Part shown: positions 36,407-45,642 of the stretch, piece after piece
Layout of the letters: every line of letters begins with the position of its first letter
Position numbering within the stretch: the stretch's first letter is position 1
Source of the DNA: an uncultured Burkholderiales bacterium
GTDB taxonomy: Bacteria > Pseudomonadota > Gammaproteobacteria > Burkholderiales > Thiobacillaceae
DNA: 50,881 nucleotides
Reading direction: 5' to 3'
Assembly: GCA_938038385.1 (NCBI GenBank)
Contig: CALHRD010000044.1
Location: 1-50,881, forward strand
Position numbers and translations under genes: made by a program
The notes under the pieces: model-generated
Seen by the model: the letters and a program-made list of their open reading frames with translations, nothing else
Told to the model about the DNA's origin: nothing
Database searches by the model: none

Positions 36407-36530
36407 TAGCCCAGTGACCATGGAGCGTCCGACCCACCCGGCGACATCGCACACGCCGATGCCGCCATGTACCGCCCCAAGACCGGCGGCCGGAACCGGG
36501 TCGAACGCGGCTGAAAAGGCATTTGCCATA

Positions 36531-36547
36531 CCGGCAATAATTGCCGG
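36531..36547. promoter_or_regulatory. Palindrome upstream of the flgB sigma-54 promoter (possible activator site)
   Basis: CCGGCAATAATTGCCGG is a perfect 7-3-7 inverted repeat, about 145-160 bp before the -12/-24 element. Half-sites TTGCCG recur at 36555 and 36561. The distance fits an enhancer for an NtrC-type activator such as FleQ/FlrA or FleR/FlrC; the centre resembles FleQ boxes of the GTCAATNNATTGAC kind. No activator gene is in the window. Confidence 0.4.
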
Positions 36548-36688
36548 CACGGGTTGCCGTTTGCCGGGGCCAGGGTGGGGAAAGCACCCCGTACCCCTTT
36601 GCCGACGTCGCTTTCGATCCGACCTGATCCAGCCGTAAGCCCAGGTGCTGCGGGATTGGCGCATGACTGTGCTGCCAAGCCTGGGCTC

Positions 36689-36704
36689 TGGCACGGTGTT
36701 TGCT
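36689..36704 (+). promoter_or_regulatory. Sigma-54 promoter of flgB
   Basis: TGGCACGGTGTTTGCT matches TGGCACG-N4-TTGCW at every conserved position; GG (36690-36691) and GC (36702-36703) are 12 bp apart as required for -24/-12. Transcription should begin at about 36714-36716, only 1-3 nt before the flgB ATG at 36717. Confidence 0.85.
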
Positions 36705-36716
36705 TACGGCTTCGGC

Positions 36717-37136
36717 ATGAGCCTGCTGAGCCGATTGGACAACGACCTTGCCTTCGTGCAGAACGCCCTGCAACTGCGGGCGCGTCGCCAGGCGGTCCTC
36801 GCCGCCAACCTGGCCAACGCGGATACCCCCAACTACAAGGCGCGTGATCTGGATTTCGCCTCGGCCCTGAAGGGTGCCGTCGGGGCAATGGGGGGCGCCT
36901 TGCCTCTTACCCGTACTTCCGTCGGACATCTCGCCTCCGCAACGGGATCGGCCACTGCCGGCACGGTGGGGCTGAAATACCGTGCAGCCGTGCAGCCCAG
37001 CCTCGATGGCAATACTGTGGATCCCAATGTGGAGCGCGCCCATTTCGCCGAGAACGCCATGCATTACCAGTTCCTGCTCGAGCGCGCCATGAGCACCTTC
37101 CGCAGCGCGAAACTGGCCCTGGAGCCCGCCAGATAA
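36717..37136 (+). CDS. flgB: Flagellar basal body rod protein FlgB
   Basis: The product is about 139 aa. It forms the proximal rod. The rod signature is QAVLAANLANADTPNYKARD (about 27-46), and the C-terminal helix contains NAMHYQFLLE. The ATG at 36717 aligns the N-terminus with E. coli FlgB (both about 20 residues before LRAxRQ). No Shine-Dalgarno precedes it, and the sigma-54 start would leave almost no leader. The stop shares one base with the flgC start. Confidence 0.95.
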   Translation: MSLLSRLDNDLAFVQNALQLRARRQAVLAANLANADTPNYKARDLDFASALKGAVGAMGGALPLTRTSVGHLASATGSATAGTVGLKYRAAVQPSLDGNTVDPNVERAHFAENAMHYQFLLERAMSTFRSAKLALEPAR

Positions 37137-37549
37137 TGTCCATCGCGCACGTCTTTCAGATTGCCGGCACGGCCCTGACTGCACAGTCCATGCGCCTGAA
37201 TGCGGTGGCCAGCAACCTGGCCAACGCCGACTCGGCCCATGCCTCCACCGGCGAGGGTTACAAGGCCAAGCAGGTGGTATTCCAGGCCATGCCGGTCGCG
37301 CCCAGCGCCCCCTGGGCCCAGAGTGTGCGCATGACCCGCGTCATCGAGGACCCGGCGCCTCCCCGCCTGGTCTATGACCCCAGGCATCCACTGGCCGATG
37401 CCCAGGGCTATGTCGCCTACCCCAACGTGGATGTGGTGGAGGAGATGGTCAACATGATCTCCGCCTCGCGTTCCTATCAGACCAATGCCGAGGTGATGGC
37501 CACCGCCAAGGACCTCATGCAGCGCACCCTCGCGCTGCTGCAAAGCTAG
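37136..37549 (+). CDS. flgC: Flagellar basal body rod protein FlgC
   Basis: The product is 137 aa. It is a proximal rod subunit. Signatures: LNAVASNLANADSAHASTG at the N-terminus and YPNVDVVEEMVNMISASRSY at the C-terminus. It overlaps flgB by one base (TAATG). Confidence 0.97.
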   Translation: MSIAHVFQIAGTALTAQSMRLNAVASNLANADSAHASTGEGYKAKQVVFQAMPVAPSAPWAQSVRMTRVIEDPAPPRLVYDPRHPLADAQGYVAYPNVDVVEEMVNMISASRSYQTNAEVMATAKDLMQRTLALLQS

Positions 37550-37555
37550 GAGTGA

Positions 37556-38233
37556 ATGATGGCCGTCAGCGCAGTGCAACACGACAGCCTGTTTGCCGCC
37601 CTCAATGGCGCTCCCGGCGAGCAAAGCCGGAGCGGTATGCGGGAGGTGGAGGATCGCTTCCTGAAGCTCCTGGTCACCCAGCTCAGGAACCAGGATCCCA
37701 TGAACCCGATGGAAAACGCCGAACTGACCATGCAGCTGGCACAGATGTCGACGGTGGAGGGCATCAACAAGCTCAACGCCGGCCTCGAGGCCCTGATGGA
37801 CAGCTACCGGGCGAGCCAGACACTGCAGGCAGCGGGCCTGATCGGCCATCAGGTGTTCGTCGAAGGGGATCGACTCGCCCTGTCCTCGGAAGGCATGGGC
37901 ATCGGCGGGATGGATCTGGCCCAGGCCGCGGCCAAGGTGAGGGTCAGCATTCTGGATGCCACCGGAGCGGTGGTGCGCAAGCTCGACCTGGGCGATCTGC
38001 CTGCCGGACTCAGCCGCTTCGTCTGGGATGGCAGGGATGACAGCGGCGCGGCATTGTCCCCCGCGGGCAGCTACCGCTTTGCCCTGAACGCCGAACTTGA
38101 TGGCAAGGCAGTCAAGGCCACAGCCCTGACATTGGACGAGGTCTACAGCGTGATCACCGAGGGGACAGGGATGAGCCTCGAACTCGCCCATAGGGGCAGA
38201 CTATCCCTGGACCAGGTGCGGCAGATTTTCTGA
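37556..38233 (+). CDS. flgD: Flagellar hook assembly (capping) protein FlgD
   Basis: The product is 225 aa. FlgD caps the growing hook. The N-terminal conserved region FLKLLVTQLRNQDPMNPMEN is present, followed by a FlgD Ig-like and tudor-like region (RFVWDGRDDSGAALSPAGSY). The AGGAGTG ribosome binding site precedes a double ATG at 37556/37559. Confidence 0.96.
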   Translation: MMAVSAVQHDSLFAALNGAPGEQSRSGMREVEDRFLKLLVTQLRNQDPMNPMENAELTMQLAQMSTVEGINKLNAGLEALMDSYRASQTLQAAGLIGHQVFVEGDRLALSSEGMGIGGMDLAQAAAKVRVSILDATGAVVRKLDLGDLPAGLSRFVWDGRDDSGAALSPAGSYRFALNAELDGKAVKATALTLDEVYSVITEGTGMSLELAHRGRLSLDQVRQIF

Positions 38234-38246
38234 CGGAGGAAGACAG

Positions 38247-39494
38247 ATGAGCTTTCAGCAAGGATTGAGCGGGCTGAGCGGGGCGTCGAAAAACCTCGAC
38301 GTCATCGGCAACAACATCGCCAATGTCTCCACCGTGGGCTTCAAGTCGAGCCGGGTGGAGTTCGCCGATGTCTATGCCAACTCGCTCTTCGGCACGGGGG
38401 CTCTGCAGCCGGGCATCGGCACCCAGGTGGCGGCCATCAGCCAGCAGTTCAGCCAGGGCAACATCTCGCTGACCAACAACCCGCTGGACATTGCCATCAA
38501 CGGCAACGGCTTTTTCGTGCTGGATGACAACGGCTCGCCGGTTTACAGCCGCAGTGGCCAGTTCCAGCTCGATCGCAACGGTTTCATCGTCAACAACACT
38601 GGACAGAAGCTGACCGGCCTGACGGGGAGTCTGCTCGGTCCGCTGCAGATCACCGCAGTGAACAACGATCCGCAGGCCACGACCGAGGTTTCCTTGGCCG
38701 TCAATCTGGACTCCAGGGAGTCCATACCGACAGCCGCATTCGCCTTCACCCCGTCGGTCACCGGTTTCAACCACTCGACGACGATGACGGTTTACGACAG
38801 CCTGGGCAATGCCCATGCGCTGAACTTCTATTTCCGCAAGACCGCGCCGGTCGCCCCGGCGATCAGCCCCATCACCTGGGACGTCTACGCCTCGGTGACC
38901 AACAGCGCCGGCACGACCACGGCCCTGAACGGCGCTGCCGCGCTGGGCACGCTTACCTTCTCCCCGACCGGCACCCTTACCGGCTCGACGGCCACAGCCC
39001 TGAATGTCCCGGCGGCGGCTCTGGGCACCGGCGCCAATCCCATCAACATCGCCGCCGGCAGTCTCGGCTTCGGGGACAGCACCCAGTTCGGTTCCAGTTT
39101 CGGCATCTATGCCGTCAACCAGAACGGTTACACGACGGGTCAGCTGGCCGGCCTGGCCATCGATGAGGACGGCGCCATCAACGGCCGTTACACCAATGGC
39201 CAGACCCAGTCCCTGGGGCAGATCGTGTTGACCAATTTCCCCAATCCGCAGGGCCTGCTGGCCCTGGGCAACAACCTCTGGGCGGAGACCACCGCTTCGG
39301 GCCAGCGCATCAACCCGCAGCCGCCGGGCAGCCCCAACCTCGGCATCCTGCGTTCCGGCGCGGTGGAGGAGTCCAACGTGGACCTCACCCAGGAACTGGT
39401 CAACCTGATCGTCGCCCAGCGCCTGTACCAGGCCAATGCCCAGACCATCCGTGCCCAGGACCAGATCCTGCAGACCCTGGTCAACCTCAGGTAA
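38247..39494 (+). CDS. flgE: Flagellar hook protein FlgE
   Basis: The product is 415 aa, about the E. coli length (402). It polymerises into the hook. Signatures: LDVIGNNIANVSTVGFKSSR at the N-terminus and EESNVDLTQELVNLIVAQRL at the C-terminus, joined by a surface D1/D2 region rich in Thr/Ala. The ribosome binding site GGAGGAAG is strong, fitting high expression. Confidence 0.97.
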   Translation: MSFQQGLSGLSGASKNLDVIGNNIANVSTVGFKSSRVEFADVYANSLFGTGALQPGIGTQVAAISQQFSQGNISLTNNPLDIAINGNGFFVLDDNGSPVYSRSGQFQLDRNGFIVNNTGQKLTGLTGSLLGPLQITAVNNDPQATTEVSLAVNLDSRESIPTAAFAFTPSVTGFNHSTTMTVYDSLGNAHALNFYFRKTAPVAPAISPITWDVYASVTNSAGTTTALNGAAALGTLTFSPTGTLTGSTATALNVPAAALGTGANPINIAAGSLGFGDSTQFGSSFGIYAVNQNGYTTGQLAGLAIDEDGAINGRYTNGQTQSLGQIVLTNFPNPQGLLALGNNLWAETTASGQRINPQPPGSPNLGILRSGAVEESNVDLTQELVNLIVAQRLYQANAQTIRAQDQILQTLVNLR

Positions 39495-39516
39495 GCAGCG
39501 GTAGGGATACGAGGCC

Positions 39517-40257
39517 ATGGACCGCGTCATCTATATCGCCATGACCGGGGCGCGCGAGGTCACCCGCCAGCAGGCGGCCGTGGCGCACAACCTGGCCAAC
39601 GTCTCCACCCATGGGTTCAAACAGGAACTGAGCGTCTTTCGCGCCCTGCCGGTGGTGGGGGAGGGGGCCAGGACCCGCGCCTTCGTCCTGGAGACCACGC
39701 CGCACACCGATTTTACCGCCGGCGCGATCCAGCAGACTGGACGCCCGCTCGACGTGGCCGTGCGCGGGGCAGGCTGGATCGCCGTGCAGGGGCCGGACGG
39801 GCGCGAGGCCTACACCCGCATGGGTCAGTTGGAGGTCGGGCAAAACGGCATCCTGCAGACGGTGCGCGGCCACCTCGTGCTGGGCGATGGCGGCCCCATC
39901 GCCGTGCCGCCGGATCAGGAGGTGGCCATCGCCGCCGACGGCACGGTGTCCTCCATCCCCGTGAGCGAGAACCGCAATGCGGTCACCATCGCCGGGCGCA
40001 TCCGTCTCGTGAACCCGCCCGAGACGGATCTCGTGCGCGGGCTGGACGGTTTGTTCCGCAGCCGCGACGGCCGACCCGCAGCGGCGGATGCCAACGTGAA
40101 ACTGGCAGTGGGTGCCCTGGAGACCAGCAACGTCAATCCCGCCGAGGCCCTGGTCAACATGATCAGCCTCTCGCGCCAGTTCGAGCTGCAGATGCGACTG
40201 CTGCGCAGCGCCGACGACAACGCCCGCGCCGCCGACAAGCTCATCGCCAGGACCTGA
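39517..40257 (+). CDS. flgF: Flagellar basal body rod protein FlgF
   Basis: The product is 246 aa. It is a rod protein of the FlgEFG group: [18 protein letters not shown] at the N-terminus and VALETSNV-like [20 protein letters not shown] at the C-terminus. It lies 22 bp after flgE. Confidence 0.96.
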   Translation: MDRVIYIAMTGAREVTRQQAAVAHNLANVSTHGFKQELSVFRALPVVGEGARTRAFVLETTPHTDFTAGAIQQTGRPLDVAVRGAGWIAVQGPDGREAYTRMGQLEVGQNGILQTVRGHLVLGDGGPIAVPPDQEVAIAADGTVSSIPVSENRNAVTIAGRIRLVNPPETDLVRGLDGLFRSRDGRPAAADANVKLAVGALETSNVNPAEALVNMISLSRQFELQMRLLRSADDNARAADKLIART

Positions 40258-40282
40258 TCGAACCTGTCACCGAGGACACTCC

Positions 40283-41065
40283 ATGCTACGTTCCCTGCAC
40301 ATCTCCCGCACCGGTCTGGACGCCCAGCAGACCCAACTGGACGTCATCTCCAACAACCTCGCCAATGTCGGCACCACTGGCTTCAAGAAGGCGCGCGCGG
40401 TGTTCGAGGACCTGCTCTATCAGGTCATCCGCCAGCCCGGCGCGCAGTCCTCGCAACAGACGCAATTGCCCAGCGGTTTCCAGCTCGGGGTGGGCGTGCG
40501 CACCGTGGCCACCGAGCGCATCCACACCCAGGGCGCCCTGCAGCAGACCGGCAATCAGCTCGACGTGGCGATCAACGGGCGCGGCTTCTTCCAGATCCTG
40601 ATGCCGGACGGTTCCACCGCCTATACGCGCGATGGCTCCTTCCAGGTCGACAGTCAGGGTACCCTGGTGACGGCCAGCGGCTACGCCGTGCAACCCAACA
40701 TCACCATCCCGGACGATGCCCTGACGGTGACCATCGCCCGCGACGGCACGGTCTCCGTCAACCAGCCCGGCGTGCCGACACCGACGGTGCTGGGTCAGTT
40801 GCAGCTCGCCTCGTTCATCAACCCGACCGGCCTGCAGAGCCTGGGCGAAAACCTCTACGCCGAGACGGCCGCCTCCGGTGCGCCGCAGGTCAACCTGCCT
40901 GGCCTGAACGGGCTGGGAGTGCTCAACCAGAGCATGATCGAGACCTCCAACGTCAACGTGGCGGAGGAACTGGTCAACATGATCGTGGCGCAGCGCGCCT
41001 TCGAGCTGAACTCGCGCGCCATCACTGCATCGGATCAGATGCTGCAGCGGCTAACGCAACTGTGA
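40283..41065 (+). CDS. flgG: Flagellar distal rod protein FlgG
   Basis: The product is 260 aa, as in E. coli. It forms the distal rod that crosses the outer membrane. Signatures: [20 protein letters not shown] and [20 protein letters not shown]. The start follows a GAGGAC ribosome binding site. Confidence 0.97.
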   Translation: MLRSLHISRTGLDAQQTQLDVISNNLANVGTTGFKKARAVFEDLLYQVIRQPGAQSSQQTQLPSGFQLGVGVRTVATERIHTQGALQQTGNQLDVAINGRGFFQILMPDGSTAYTRDGSFQVDSQGTLVTASGYAVQPNITIPDDALTVTIARDGTVSVNQPGVPTPTVLGQLQLASFINPTGLQSLGENLYAETAASGAPQVNLPGLNGLGVLNQSMIETSNVNVAEELVNMIVAQRAFELNSRAITASDQMLQRLTQL

Positions 41066-41072
41066 GCGCGAT

Positions 41073-41804
41073 ATGGGCAAGGGGATGATCGAGATGCGTA
41101 AGGGAATGAGAAACCCCCTGGTACACCGGCCGCGTGCCAGGACTTTGCTGACCTTCGCCACCGTGGCGGTGTCGATCGGCGGCTGCCACACCGTGCCGGA
41201 GACCGCCATCAAACAGCCGCTGGCGATGCGTCCCCAGCCGGTGCAGCCGGCCGCGGATGCCAACGGCGCCATCTTCCAGAATGCCACCGCGACCTTTCTG
41301 TTCGAGGACCGGCGCGCACGCCGTGTGGGCGACACCCTGACGGTCAACCTGGTCGAGCGGACCTCGGCCAGCCGAAGGTCCGAGACCTCCGAGAGCCGCA
41401 AGGCCTCCGCCGATGTCAACATCCCCACCCCCAAGGTGCTGGGGGTCTCGCCGAACGTCATCGGTGCGACGGCCTGGTCACCCGCCGGCGAGACCGCCCA
41501 GACCTTCAAGGACAACGACACCAACAGCAACACCATCAGCGGCACCATCGCGGTGAGCGTGGTCGAGGTCCTGCCCAACGGCAATCTGGTCGTGGCGGGC
41601 GAAAAGCAGATCGCGGTGAACAACGACACGGACTACATCCGCCTGGCCGGCGTGGTCAACCCGGCGCACATATCCGCCAGCAATAGCGTCAATTCGACAC
41701 AACTGGCCAATGTGCAGATCGAGTCCAAGAACAGCCAGGGCCTGGAGCCGAGCCAGCTCACCAGCATGATGGCGCGCTTCTTCCTGACCCTGCTGCCGTT
41801 CTGA
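41073..41804 (+). CDS. flgH: Flagellar L-ring lipoprotein FlgH
   Basis: The product is 243 aa. It forms the outer-membrane L ring. The signal has lipobox SIGGC; the N-terminus before it is long (about 37 residues), so initiation may occur at one of the internal ATGs (41085, 41094 or 41106). Signatures: FEDRRARRVGDTLTVNLVE and the conserved ending SQLTSMMARFFLTLLPF. Confidence 0.95.
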   Translation: MGKGMIEMRKGMRNPLVHRPRARTLLTFATVAVSIGGCHTVPETAIKQPLAMRPQPVQPAADANGAIFQNATATFLFEDRRARRVGDTLTVNLVERTSASRRSETSESRKASADVNIPTPKVLGVSPNVIGATAWSPAGETAQTFKDNDTNSNTISGTIAVSVVEVLPNGNLVVAGEKQIAVNNDTDYIRLAGVVNPAHISASNSVNSTQLANVQIESKNSQGLEPSQLTSMMARFFLTLLPF

Positions 41805-41844
41805 TCGGGGCTGGGGTTACCGCGATGGGGCAGAGAGGAAAAGC

Positions 41845-42981
41845 ATGAAAACCGGCGATATGAAGATGGGCAGGATAGGTCGGCTGCTGGCCGCCGCGCT
41901 GTTTACCGTGGCCTGTATCCAGCCCCCTGTAACCTGGAGCGCCGAGCGTCTGAAGGATATCGCCGACATCCAGGGCGTGCGCAGCAACCAGCTGGTGGGC
42001 TATGGACTCGTCGTGGGTCTGGATGGCACCGGTGACCAGACCACATCCACCCCGTTCACCATCCAGAGCCTGGTCTCCATGCTGGGGCAACTGGGCGTGC
42101 AGATGCCTCAGGGCACCAATCTGCAGCTGAAGAACGTGGCGGCGGTGATGGTCACGGCCAGTCTGCCACCCTTTGCCAAACCGGGGCAGCAGATCGACGT
42201 CACCGTCTCATCTCTTGGCAACGCCAAGAGCCTGCGCGGCGGCACCCTGCTCATGACGCCGCTCAAGGGTGCGGACGGCCAGACTTACGCCCTGGCGCAG
42301 GGCAGCCTGCTCGTGGCCGGCGCCGGCGCGGCCGCGGGCGGCTCCAGTCAGCAGATCAATCATCTCGCCGCCGGGCGCATCCCGGCCGGTGCCATCGTCG
42401 AGCGCGCGGTGCCGGGCCGGGTGGGGCAGGGCGACTTCATCCACCTGGAACTGAAAGAGACCGACTTCACCACCGCCAGCCGCGTCAGCGAAGCTGTGGA
42501 TCGTGCCTTCGGACCCGGCACGGCGTTGCCCCTCGATGGCCGGCACATCCAGGTGCGCGCCCCGGCCGATCCCGGCCAGCGCGTGGCCTTCCTGGCACGT
42601 CTCGAAAACCTCGGTTTGAACGCGGGACAACCCACACCCAAGGTCATCCTCAACGCCCGCACCGGCTCCATCGTCATGAACCAGGAAGTGCGCCTGGCGC
42701 AATGCGCCATCGCCCACGGCAACCTGTCGGTGACCATCAGCGCCGAGCCGCAGGTGAGCCAACCTGAGCCGCTCTCGCGCGGTCAGACCGTCGTGACCGA
42801 GCGGGCGGACGTGCAGGTCAAGAGCCAGGAGGGTGAGTTGATGGTGGTACCGGCCTCGGCCTCGCTGGCCGAAGTGGTGAAAGCGCTCAATGCCGTGGGC
42901 GCCACGCCGCAAGACTTGCTCGCCATCCTGCAGGCGATGAAGGCGGCCGGTGCACTGAAGGCCGATCTGGAGATCATCTGA
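41845..42981 (+). CDS. flgI: Flagellar P-ring protein FlgI
   Basis: The product is 378 aa (E. coli 365). It forms the P ring around the rod in the peptidoglycan layer. A signal sequence covers about the first 32 residues (LLAAALFTVACIQPPVTWSA). The mature start AERLKDIADIQGVRSNQLVG is the family signature. The stop overlaps flgJ (TGATG). FlgA, its chaperone, is encoded in the divergent flgAMN unit. Confidence 0.97.
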   Translation: MKTGDMKMGRIGRLLAAALFTVACIQPPVTWSAERLKDIADIQGVRSNQLVGYGLVVGLDGTGDQTTSTPFTIQSLVSMLGQLGVQMPQGTNLQLKNVAAVMVTASLPPFAKPGQQIDVTVSSLGNAKSLRGGTLLMTPLKGADGQTYALAQGSLLVAGAGAAAGGSSQQINHLAAGRIPAGAIVERAVPGRVGQGDFIHLELKETDFTTASRVSEAVDRAFGPGTALPLDGRHIQVRAPADPGQRVAFLARLENLGLNAGQPTPKVILNARTGSIVMNQEVRLAQCAIAHGNLSVTISAEPQVSQPEPLSRGQTVVTERADVQVKSQEGELMVVPASASLAEVVKALNAVGATPQDLLAILQAMKAAGALKADLEII

Positions 42982-43922
42982 TGCTGGCCTCGGCCGGAAT
43001 CGCCGACCGCCTGGCTGCCGACACGCACGGCCTGCAGGCCCTCAGGGCACGCGCCGCCGGCAACGACCCCGAGGCCCTGCGGGCGGCAGCGCGACAGTTC
43101 GAGGCCATGCTGCTGCAGACCCTGCTGAAGGAGATGCGCGAGACCAGCTGGCGCGCGGCCGACGACCCCTTCGCCCCTGGCGAATCCCTGAGGCTCTATC
43201 GCGAGCTGCTCGACCAGCAATGGGTGCAGCGCATGGTGCAGGGCAGGGGTTTGGGCTTCGCCGAGAAGCTGGCGGAGCAGATGCTCAAGGGACACGCCTC
43301 CGGTGAGTCCGCCATCACCCCGCCGCCACAGGCTGCCGGGCGGATCTCGCCGCGATCCGACGTCGGACCGGTCGGCGATACAGGCCGCGCCGGGCTGGCA
43401 AGGCAGATGCCCAAGGCCGCGGCGGGTTCCGATGCGTCCAGCCCTGGCGCAACGGATGCGGACGCGCGCAAGGCACGCTTCGTCCAGACCATGCGACCTC
43501 ACGCCGAGGCGGCCGCCCGGACCACAGGGCTGCCTGCAGACTTCATCCTCGCCCATGCCGCACTCGAGTCCGGGTGGGGTGCACGGGAAATCAGGGGCCA
43601 GGATGGACGGCCCAGCCACAACCTGTTCGGCATCAAGGCAGGCGGCCGCTGGACGGGGCCGAGTGTCGAGACACAGACCACCGAATACCGCCAGGGGCTG
43701 CCCGTCAGGCAGAGCGGGCGGTTCCGCGCCTATGACGATTACACGCAGGCCTTCGCCGACTATGCGAACCTGCTGCTGAACCGCTATGGCGATGCCGTCC
43801 GGGCGGGCGCCGACGCCGACACCTTCGCCCAGGCCCTCGCCGTCGGCGGCTACGCCACCGACCCGGCCTATGCCGGCAAACTCAGGGGGGTCATCGCCAG
43901 CGTGGCGGGCATGACGGCATGA
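42981..43922 (+). CDS. flgJ: Flagellar rod cap and peptidoglycan hydrolase FlgJ
   Basis: The product is 313 aa, the two-domain form. The rod-binding domain (about 25-95) contains AARQFEAMLLQTLLKEMRE. The glucosaminidase domain (about 165-310) contains the catalytic glutamate in AHAALESGWGAREI and HNLFGIKAGGRW. It opens a hole in peptidoglycan for the rod. It overlaps flgI by one base. Confidence 0.96.
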   Translation: MLASAGIADRLAADTHGLQALRARAAGNDPEALRAAARQFEAMLLQTLLKEMRETSWRAADDPFAPGESLRLYRELLDQQWVQRMVQGRGLGFAEKLAEQMLKGHASGESAITPPPQAAGRISPRSDVGPVGDTGRAGLARQMPKAAAGSDASSPGATDADARKARFVQTMRPHAEAAARTTGLPADFILAHAALESGWGAREIRGQDGRPSHNLFGIKAGGRWTGPSVETQTTEYRQGLPVRQSGRFRAYDDYTQAFADYANLLLNRYGDAVRAGADADTFAQALAVGGYATDPAYAGKLRGVIASVAGMTA

Positions 43923-43927
43923 TCCCC

Positions 43928-43954
43928 TCAACTTCCACCCCCCGCAGCCGTTAA
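43928..43954 (+). promoter_or_regulatory. Sigma-28 (FliA) promoter of flgKL
   Basis: TCAACTTC (43928-43935), 11 bp, then GCCGTTAA (43947-43954) matches the -10 consensus GCCGATAA at 7/8 and the -35 at 5/8 with exact spacing. It sits in the only sizeable gap of the flgB-L series (52 bp), as expected for a late flagellar class. Confidence 0.65.
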
Positions 43955-43974
43955 TCCGGCATCAGGAGCAAGCA

Positions 43975-45630
43975 ATGGCCTCAGGCATACTCGGCATCGG
44001 CATCACGGGGCTCAATGCCGCCATGGGCGCGGTGCGCACCACCCAGCACAACATCGCCAACGCCAACACGCCCGGTTTCCACCGCCAGCAGGTCCAGCTC
44101 AGCGCCAATCCCCCCACCTATACCGGCGCCGGCTTCTTCGGCAACGGCGTGGCGGTCGCCACCGTGACGCGCATCTACAGCCAGTTCCTGGACAACGAAC
44201 TGATGCGCAGCCAGGGCCAGCAGGCGCGTTACGAGGTCTATTCCGCCTATGCCGGGCAGATCGACCGGGTATTGGGCGACAAGGACAGCGGACTCGGCAG
44301 CGCACTGTCCAGCTTCTTCGGCGCGGTGCAGGAGGTGGCCAACGACCCCACCTCGATGGCGGCGCGCGAGGCCATGCTCGCCGCCGGGCGCAACCTGGCC
44401 GGGCGCATGAACAACCTGGGCCGCAGCCTCGAGGACATACAGGCCGGTATCAACGGCGAGGTGGTCGCTGTCGCCGATCAGGCCAATGCCACCCTGCGCC
44501 GCATTGCCGATCTGGGCGAGCGCATCGCCATGATGCAGGCGATGGGCGGCAATCCGCCGAACGATCTGCTCGATCAGCGCGAGCAGCTCACGGCGGAGCT
44601 CAACCAGCTCATCGACGTCACCGTGCTGCGCGGCGGCGACGGGTCCTATAACCTTTATCTCGGCGGCGGCCAGCCGCTGCTGATCGGCAATATGCCCAAC
44701 CTGTTGGGAGTCGCGGACGATCCTTATGACGCGAGGCTCAAGTCGCTCAGCCTGGGCGTGGGGGGCGCCGCCGTGTCGCTCGATACCCGGCTTGTCAGCG
44801 GCGGGCGGCTCGGTGGTCTTTTGGCCTTGCGCGAAAATGTCTTGCTGCCGACGATGCAGGAACTGGGTCGCCTGGCCGTGGGGCTCGCCGATCGGTTCAA
44901 CGACCAGCATGACAACGGCGTGGACCTGATCGGTACTGCAGGCGGAGATTTCTTTTCCTCGGCCACAACCCTGATCCTGCAGCCCATGCCGCATGTGACC
45001 AACACCGGCAGCGCGACCATCACTACGACGCTCTCCAACTCGAACCAGCTTACCGGCAGCGATTATCTGCTGACCTACGATGGGACGAACTTCACCCTGA
45101 CCCGCCTGCGCGACGGCGCAACCGCCACAGGGGGGCTGGCTGCCGTGACCACGATCGGCGGACAGCCACAGGGCTTCTCGCTGAGCGGCTCGGGCACGCC
45201 GGCCGCCGGCGACCGTTGGCTGATCCGGCTGACTGCCGATGCGGCCGGTAACTTCGCCATGGTCCTTGGCGATCCCGGCAAGATCGCTGCCGCTGCGCCC
45301 GGTGGCGCGCCCGGGGACAACAGCAATGCCCTGGCGCTTGCGGCCCTGCAGACCACCCCCCTGCTGTCCAATGGCGCGGCCACCTTCGCTGGCCATTATG
45401 CGCAACTGGTGGCGCGTACCGCCAGTTACGCCAGCGAGGCGGATATTGGCCAGCGGGCCTACGACGCCTTGAGCCGCCAGGCCCTCGAAGCGCAGCAGTC
45501 GCTCTCCGGCGTCAACCTGGACGAGGAGGCGGCCAACCTGATCCGCTACCAGCAGGCCTATCAGGCCGCCGCCCGTGCCATGCAGGTGGCGAGCACTTTA
45601 CTCGATGAGCTGTTGGCCATCGGCCGTTGA
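43975..45630 (+). CDS. flgK: Hook-filament junction protein FlgK
   Basis: The product is 551 aa (E. coli 547). It is the first junction protein between hook and filament. Signatures: TTQHNIANANTPGFHRQQVQ at the N-terminus and GVNLDEEAANLIRYQQAYQA at the C-terminus. The Shine-Dalgarno AGGAGC precedes the ATG. FlgN, its chaperone, is encoded at 34714-35175. Confidence 0.97.
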   Translation: MASGILGIGITGLNAAMGAVRTTQHNIANANTPGFHRQQVQLSANPPTYTGAGFFGNGVAVATVTRIYSQFLDNELMRSQGQQARYEVYSAYAGQIDRVLGDKDSGLGSALSSFFGAVQEVANDPTSMAAREAMLAAGRNLAGRMNNLGRSLEDIQAGINGEVVAVADQANATLRRIADLGERIAMMQAMGGNPPNDLLDQREQLTAELNQLIDVTVLRGGDGSYNLYLGGGQPLLIGNMPNLLGVADDPYDARLKSLSLGVGGAAVSLDTRLVSGGRLGGLLALRENVLLPTMQELGRLAVGLADRFNDQHDNGVDLIGTAGGDFFSSATTLILQPMPHVTNTGSATITTTLSNSNQLTGSDYLLTYDGTNFTLTRLRDGATATGGLAAVTTIGGQPQGFSLSGSGTPAAGDRWLIRLTADAAGNFAMVLGDPGKIAAAAPGGAPGDNSNALALAALQTTPLLSNGAATFAGHYAQLVARTASYASEADIGQRAYDALSRQALEAQQSLSGVNLDEEAANLIRYQQAYQAAARAMQVASTLLDELLAIGR

Positions 45631-45642
45631 TGGAGGAAGACC

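Noticed and set aside
36645-36716. Upstream in-frame extension of flgB
   Set aside because: It would place the start before the sigma-54 promoter, and the extra residues do not match FlgB N-termini.
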